A stretch of 64,000 nucleotides of DNA from Streptomyces sp. NBC_01803. Lineage in GTDB: Bacteria; Actinomycetota; Actinomycetes; Streptomycetales; Streptomycetaceae. The notes below the pieces were generated by a model that saw nothing but the letters and a program-made list of their open reading frames with translations, ran no database searches and was not told the DNA's origin. The first letter of the stretch is position 1, and each line of letters begins with the position of its first letter. The translations under genes were made by a program, and so were the position numbers. Where the stretch lies: NCBI RefSeq assembly GCF_035917415.1, contig NZ_CP109073.1:372001-436000 (forward strand), written 5' to 3'. Of this stretch, positions 61,901 to 64,000 are shown piece after piece.

Positions 61901-64000
61901 CGGGCCGGACAGCCGCAGGGCCACGGGGATGTTGTAGGTGGGCGAGGGGCCTTCGAGGTGGTGGAGGAACCACAGCCGCCGCTGGGCGAAGGAGAGTGGC
62001 AGCTCGTCGGGCCGGGTGGCGGGCGCGAGCGCGGGGCGCGCGCCCGTGGCCTGCCGCAGCCGGGGGGCGAGGGCCGCCGGGGTGGGGGCCTGGAACAGCG
62101 CGCGGACCTCCAGCTCGACGCCCCGGGCCGCGCGGAGCTGCGCGATGAGGCGCGTGGCGAGCAGCGAGTGGCCGCCCAGGTCGAAGAAGCTGTCCGTCGC
62201 GCCGACCCGTTCCACGCCCAGCACGCGCGCGAAGAGGTCGCACAGGACCGCCTCGTCGGGGGTCCGGGGGGCGACGTACGCGGTCCCCGCTCCGGGGCCG
62301 GCGGTGGCGGGCGCGGGCAGGGCCTTGCGGTCGATCTTGCCGTTGGGGGTCATCGGCAGCGCGTCGAGGAAGACCAGCGCGGAGGGGATCATGTAGCCGG
62401 GCAGCTTCTCCGACAGCGCGGCCCGCAGCCGGGTCCGTTCCGCCTCGGCCGCCGCCGCCCCGGCGCCGGTCACCAGGTAGGCGGCGAGCCGCTGGTCGCC
62501 GGGCACGTCCTCCCGGATGACGGCGACGACGTCCCGGACGCCGGGCTGGCCGACGAGCAAGGACTCGATCTCGCCGAGCTCGATCCGGTAGCCGCGCAGC
62601 TTGACCTGATGGTCGAGGCGGCCGAGGAATTCCAGGGCGCCGTCGGCGCGGCGGCGGACCAGGTCGCCGGTGCGGTACAGGCGGGCGTCCTGGCCGGCGG
62701 TGAGGGAGTCCACGGTGAAAGGGTCGGCGGCGAAGGGGTCGGCGGCGAAGGGGTGGGCGGCGAAGGGGTCGGCGATGAAGCGTTCGGCGGTGAGCTCGGG
62801 CCGGCCCAGGTAGCCCCGGGCCAGGCCGGCGCCGCCGACGCACAGCTCGCCGGGCACGCCCGGTGGGACGGGCCGGCCGTCGCCGTCCAGCACGTGCAGC
62901 TCGGTGTTGGCGATCGGCTCCCCGAGGGTGACCGGCCCGTCGCCGACCCGTGCCACCGAGGACCAGATCGTGGTCTCGGTGGGGCCGTACATGTTCCACA
63001 GCTCGACGCCCCTGGCCACCAGCCGCCGCGCCAGGTCGGCGGGCAGCGCCTCGCCCCCGGCGAGGGCGCGCAGCCCCCGGCCGCCGGTCCAGCCGGCGTC
63101 CAGCAGCATGCGCCAGGTGGAGGGCGTGGCCTGCATCATCGTGGCGCCGGAGGTGTCGAGCGCGTCGGCGAGGCGGCGGCCGTCGGTGGCGACGTCACGG
63201 CCGGCGAGGATCACGCGGGCGCCCTCGACCAGCGGCAGCAGCAGCTCCAGCATGGCGATGTCGAAGGAGAACGTGGTGACGGCGAGGAGGGAGTCACCGG
63301 CGTCGATGCCCGGCCGTTCCCGCATGGCGTGCAGGAAGTTGCCCAGGGCGCGGTGCGGGATCTGCACGCCCTTGGGGCGTCCGGTGGAGCCGGAGGTGTA
63401 GATGACGTACGCGAGGTCGTCCGCGTCGACGGGCGCGGCCAGGGGGCCGGCGGGCTCGGCGTCCAACTCGGCGCGGATCTCGTCCAGGCACAGCGCCTCG
63501 GCCTTGACGGGCGGCAGGCCGGTCAGCACCTCGCGCTGGGTCAGCAGCACGGGGAGCCGGGAGTCGTCCAGCATGAACGCGACGCGGTCCGGCGGGAAGC
63601 CGGGGTCGATCGGCACATAGGCGCCGCCGGCCTTCAGGACGGCGAGCAGGGCGACGACCATCTCCGGGGAGCGTTCCAGGCAGATACCCACGAGGGTGTC
63701 GGGGCCGACCCCGAGGCGCCGCAGGCGGCGGGCCAACTGGTTGGCGCGCCCGTCGAGTTCGGCGTAGGTGAGGGCGGTGCCGGCGCAGCGGAGCGCTTCG
63801 GCGTCCGGAGTTCGCGCGGCCTGCTCGGCGAACCGCCGGTGGGCGAGGAGCGGTTCGGGCCAGTCACGGCGGGTGGCGGCGTCCCGCCGCCGCAGGGCGG
63901 TCTCCTCGGCGGGGTCGAGCATCGGGACGCCGGCGAGGGACGCGCCGGGGTCGGCGACGAGGTTCCTCACCAACAGCGCCAGGTGGGCCGCCATGCGTTC
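55925..64000 (-). CDS. Non-ribosomal peptide synthetase, 5' end beyond the window
   Basis: At least 2690 residues are visible (numbering from 63994). Domains: end of a condensation domain (1-25); A1 (about 44-560; [20 protein letters not shown]); PCP1 with GGHSLLA (about 610); C domain with HHIAADGWS (about 795); A2 (about 1130-1640; [11 protein letters not shown] near 1277); PCP2 with LSGDSIQAI (about 1663); epimerisation domain with [10 protein letters not shown] (about 1877); and a terminal condensation domain with HHIVVDQWA (about 2360). Stachelhaus-style residues read by eye are D-I-L-Q-L-G-M-I-W for A1 (close to glycine codes I remember) and D-P-F-V-F-G-G-T-Y for A2 (unassigned; partly like valine). 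The A2 residue should become D. No thioesterase domain. The frame stays open to the window edge, so the gene is partial. Confidence 0.95.
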   Translation of the reverse strand, partial: ERMAAHLALLVRNLVADPGASLAGVPMLDPAEETALRRRDAATRRDWPEPLLAHRRFAEQAARTPDAEALRCAGTALTYAELDGRANQLARRLRRLGVGPDTLVGICLERSPEMVVALLAVLKAGGAYVPIDPGFPPDRVAFMLDDSRLPVLLTQREVLTGLPPVKAEALCLDEIRAELDAEPAGPLAAPVDADDLAYVIYTSGSTGRPKGVQIPHRALGNFLHAMRERPGIDAGDSLLAVTTFSFDIAMLELLLPLVEGARVILAGRDVATDGRRLADALDTSGATMMQATPSTWRMLLDAGWTGGRGLRALAGGEALPADLARRLVARGVELWNMYGPTETTIWSSVARVGDGPVTLGEPIANTELHVLDGDGRPVPPGVPGELCVGGAGLARGYLGRPELTAERFIADPFAAHPFAADPFAADPFTVDSLTAGQDARLYRTGDLVRRRADGALEFLGRLDHQVKLRGYRIELGEIESLLVGQPGVRDVVAVIREDVPGDQRLAAYLVTGAGAAAAEAERTRLRAALSEKLPGYMIPSALVFLDALPMTPNGKIDRKALPAPATAGPGAGTAYVAPRTPDEAVLCDLFARVLGVERVGATDSFFDLGGHSLLATRLIAQLRAARGVELEVRALFQAPTPAALAPRLRQATGARPALAPATRPDELPLSFAQRRLWFLHHLEGPSPTYNIPVALRLSGPLDPAHLRAALADVTARHEALRTVFPDREGVPRQHILRPEEARPELPVIPVTEADLGRAVTEAVRHAFELTTEPPLFATLLALAPDDHVLVVVVHHIAADGWSLAPLGGDLATAYAARRQGRAPAWEPLPVQYADYTLWQRDLLGDRDDPASPLAGQLGHWRQALAGLPERVPLPTDRPHPREASHRGDLLSFTWDPGLHEGLVRLARAADASVAMVLHAALATVLNGLGAGEDIPIGTPIAGRTDQAAEDLIGFFVNTLVVRVDLSGRPTFRELLSRVRERSLDAYAHQDIPFEHVVDALNPTRSLAHHPLFQTMLAWQNTPGSVPELPGLGVSVVPVSTGTTRTDISLALFERPPADGRPGGIDGTVEYNTDVFDPPTVDALQRRLRQVLAAVTADPDRPVEALDVLLPEERHRLLTEWNGVDRELPPGTLPVLFAEQARRTPHATAVTWDDTELSYAELDARADRLARRLRARGVGAETPVAVAMSRSPELVVALLAVVKAGGAYVPLHHAWPPERSAWVVADTAAPVLLVDDPAKGRAFDHDARVVLATGDDSPTDDGPAVEPPTHPDRLAYVLYTSGSTGRPKGVAVRHRDVVGLAHDRRRASAPPYRTLLHHPYSFDPSTFELWVPLLTGGTVVVAPDETIDADQIKRLVARHDLTTMLVTATMFNLVADQNPACFAGMREVFTGGEAAAPGVIRRVLEHNPGLRVRHGYGPTEATTYATIHPVDPATGVEDVPPIGRPKDNSRVYVLDGALRLVPPGVVGELYLSGTGLARGYLGRPGLTAERFVACPFEPGARMYRTGDLVRWRPDGRLEFVGRGDDQVKVRGFRIELGEVEAALTAHPAVAQAVVVAREDRPGVTDLVGYVVPADGVRADPAAVRASAADRLPPYMVPVAVIALAALPQTANGKLDRAALPAPDFRAAAGSRPPATPEEKALCEVFARVLGLPEVGAEDNFFELSGDSIQAIQVVAQARAAGLLITARDVFARQTAAGLAAVAERLDADRAPATHDVGTGEIPPTPIVEWLRGLGGTATGFSQATVVATPPGADLDRLTAALQALLDHHDVLRSRLVVQPDGRWSLYAEAPGAVRAADHLRRIDATAPAASSSAPVSSASPSSATVSSSGGDAALGALVSAEAAAAQARLDPAAGTVLQAVWCDAGPERAGRLLLVLHHLVVDGVSWRILLPDLAAAWESVTAGRPVALAPVGTSLRRWAELLTERAHAEELTAELPLWTGLLRDAPPLVAGALDPARDVHGGAGQLALTLPAEDTAPLLGRLPAAFRAGVQDVLLAAFGLALTRWRRARGGADGPVAVEVESHGRHEGLAPGMDLSRTVGWFTSSHPVRLDPGPDPAAAVTRVRDQVRAIPGDGLGYGLLRHLNPETAPALAALPEPQIAFNYLGRVTAPDGLAPWTPVRDDTATATGGADPAMPLAHPLELNAVTHDGPGGPELVAHWTWAGALVDEAAVRELADGWFAALRAITAAAPDTPAASMAEPESPAVPAGRPTGPAPLTALPAVDRAEAIPVSFAQLDVLHQPVALDDPHHNVVTALSLDGDLDESALRRSLDDTVRRHEALRTRVVRRGPADWVQYVDPDGSWPLESVDLRAHDEATREERLRRVVQDQVDRPFDVAAGPVVRGVLVALTDRRHVLLLAMHHIVVDQWAYGVLYQDLTELYEAHARGLEPRLSALPLHYPDYAAWQRRQLAEGAFAEHVGYWRRRLDPMPPRLHFDAPAHQTAPAPDGYTHGFALDPRLTQALRETAQREGVTLFMLLMGAFELLTHTFSGSDDVTVACPLAGRERPEVARMIGFFISPALIRVDLADDPAFGELLARVRESLVDAYLHQDVPLRHLIHEAVRDGADDPFRIGFNLLNAPTSALDMHGLRVAPLDTGVGDDDVLPELITVMRPNVMDLYLVMREHEGKLGGLWLYNPDRVAGRVMGVMVRQWIQLLELITTHPGLRVAELRHRLRRTVLPADPADPADERTDR
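62705..62775 (-). repeat. In-frame short repeat inside NRPS A1
   Basis: A 15-base unit (consensus GGCGGCGAAGGGGTC on the plus strand) recurs about four times and encodes repeated D-P-F-A-A/T units between RFIADPF and the RLYRTGDL core. This surface loop of the adenylation domain has been lengthened by about 20 residues without breaking the frame. Confidence 0.7.

Noticed and set aside
59826..62999. 1057-codon open frame overlapping the NRPS on the same strand in another frame
   Set aside because: Arg/Pro/Gly-rich shadow of the NRPS frame, which itself has all domain motifs.
55925..63994. Taking 63994 as the true NRPS start
   Set aside because: The first residues are the end of a condensation domain, so the coding region must begin beyond the right edge of the window.

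Overview
The window looks like a chromosomal segment of a Streptomyces-type actinomycete. The base composition is very G+C rich with strong third-position GC bias. It carries typical Streptomyces genes: a monomeric NADP-isocitrate dehydrogenase, an LAXTG-anchored surface protein, a secreted GDSL esterase, a PASTA-less membrane Ser/Thr kinase, a TgmA/TgmB graspetide locus, and one gene with a rare in-frame TTA codon. The genus is an inference; no 16S rRNA gene is present.

The left part (1-32 kb) is mostly ordinary chromosome. It holds a cell-wall NlpC/P60 hydrolase behind a candidate c-di-AMP riboswitch, a MarR regulator beside a metal-binding DUF6153/DUF305 pair, a ROK regulator, two tandem paralogous small unknowns, a methyltransferase and a glycosyltransferase. 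Next come an LAXTG protein whose 3' end sits in a 138-bp tandem duplication, icd, a Ser/Thr kinase, a hemerythrin, an initiator tRNA-Met with its terminator, and the GDSL esterase. A two-gene module follows (P-loop ATPase plus membrane-anchored periplasmic-binding-protein-like sensor) whose first gene has a TTA codon. Lipid and acyl-CoA genes (acyl-CoA synthetase, acyl-CoA dehydrogenase with a divergent TetR, two esterases), an AIM24 protein and an MFS exporter finish this part.

The middle (32.4-46 kb) is accessory and scrambled. It contains a graspetide (omega-ester RiPP) locus: an XRE regulator with a perfect palindrome behind it, a 662-bp block present twice around a second XRE gene, two different TgmA-like precursors, and a TgmB-like ATP-grasp maturase. 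The C-terminal tail of the maturase carries its own copy of the precursor recognition motif. No methyltransferase accompanies it. Around it lie broken genes: a frameshifted tyrosine phosphatase, a possible transposase scrap, and LuxR and MarR remnants. Between them is a MarR-SDR-MMPL cassette.

The right part (46-64 kb) has a metallophosphoesterase, then an acyl-CoA dehydrogenase / TetR / 3-hydroxyacyl-CoA dehydrogenase group that shares one operator motif. It ends with a leftward natural-product operon: an NRPS (partial, runs off the window; C-term of C, then A-PCP-C-A-PCP-E-C), a FabG-type reductase, a P450, a [3Fe-4S] ferredoxin, a type II thioesterase, an MFS exporter and a FabH-like ketosynthase III. 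The NRPS ends in a condensation domain with an intact active site and no integrated thioesterase, so release is probably non-standard.
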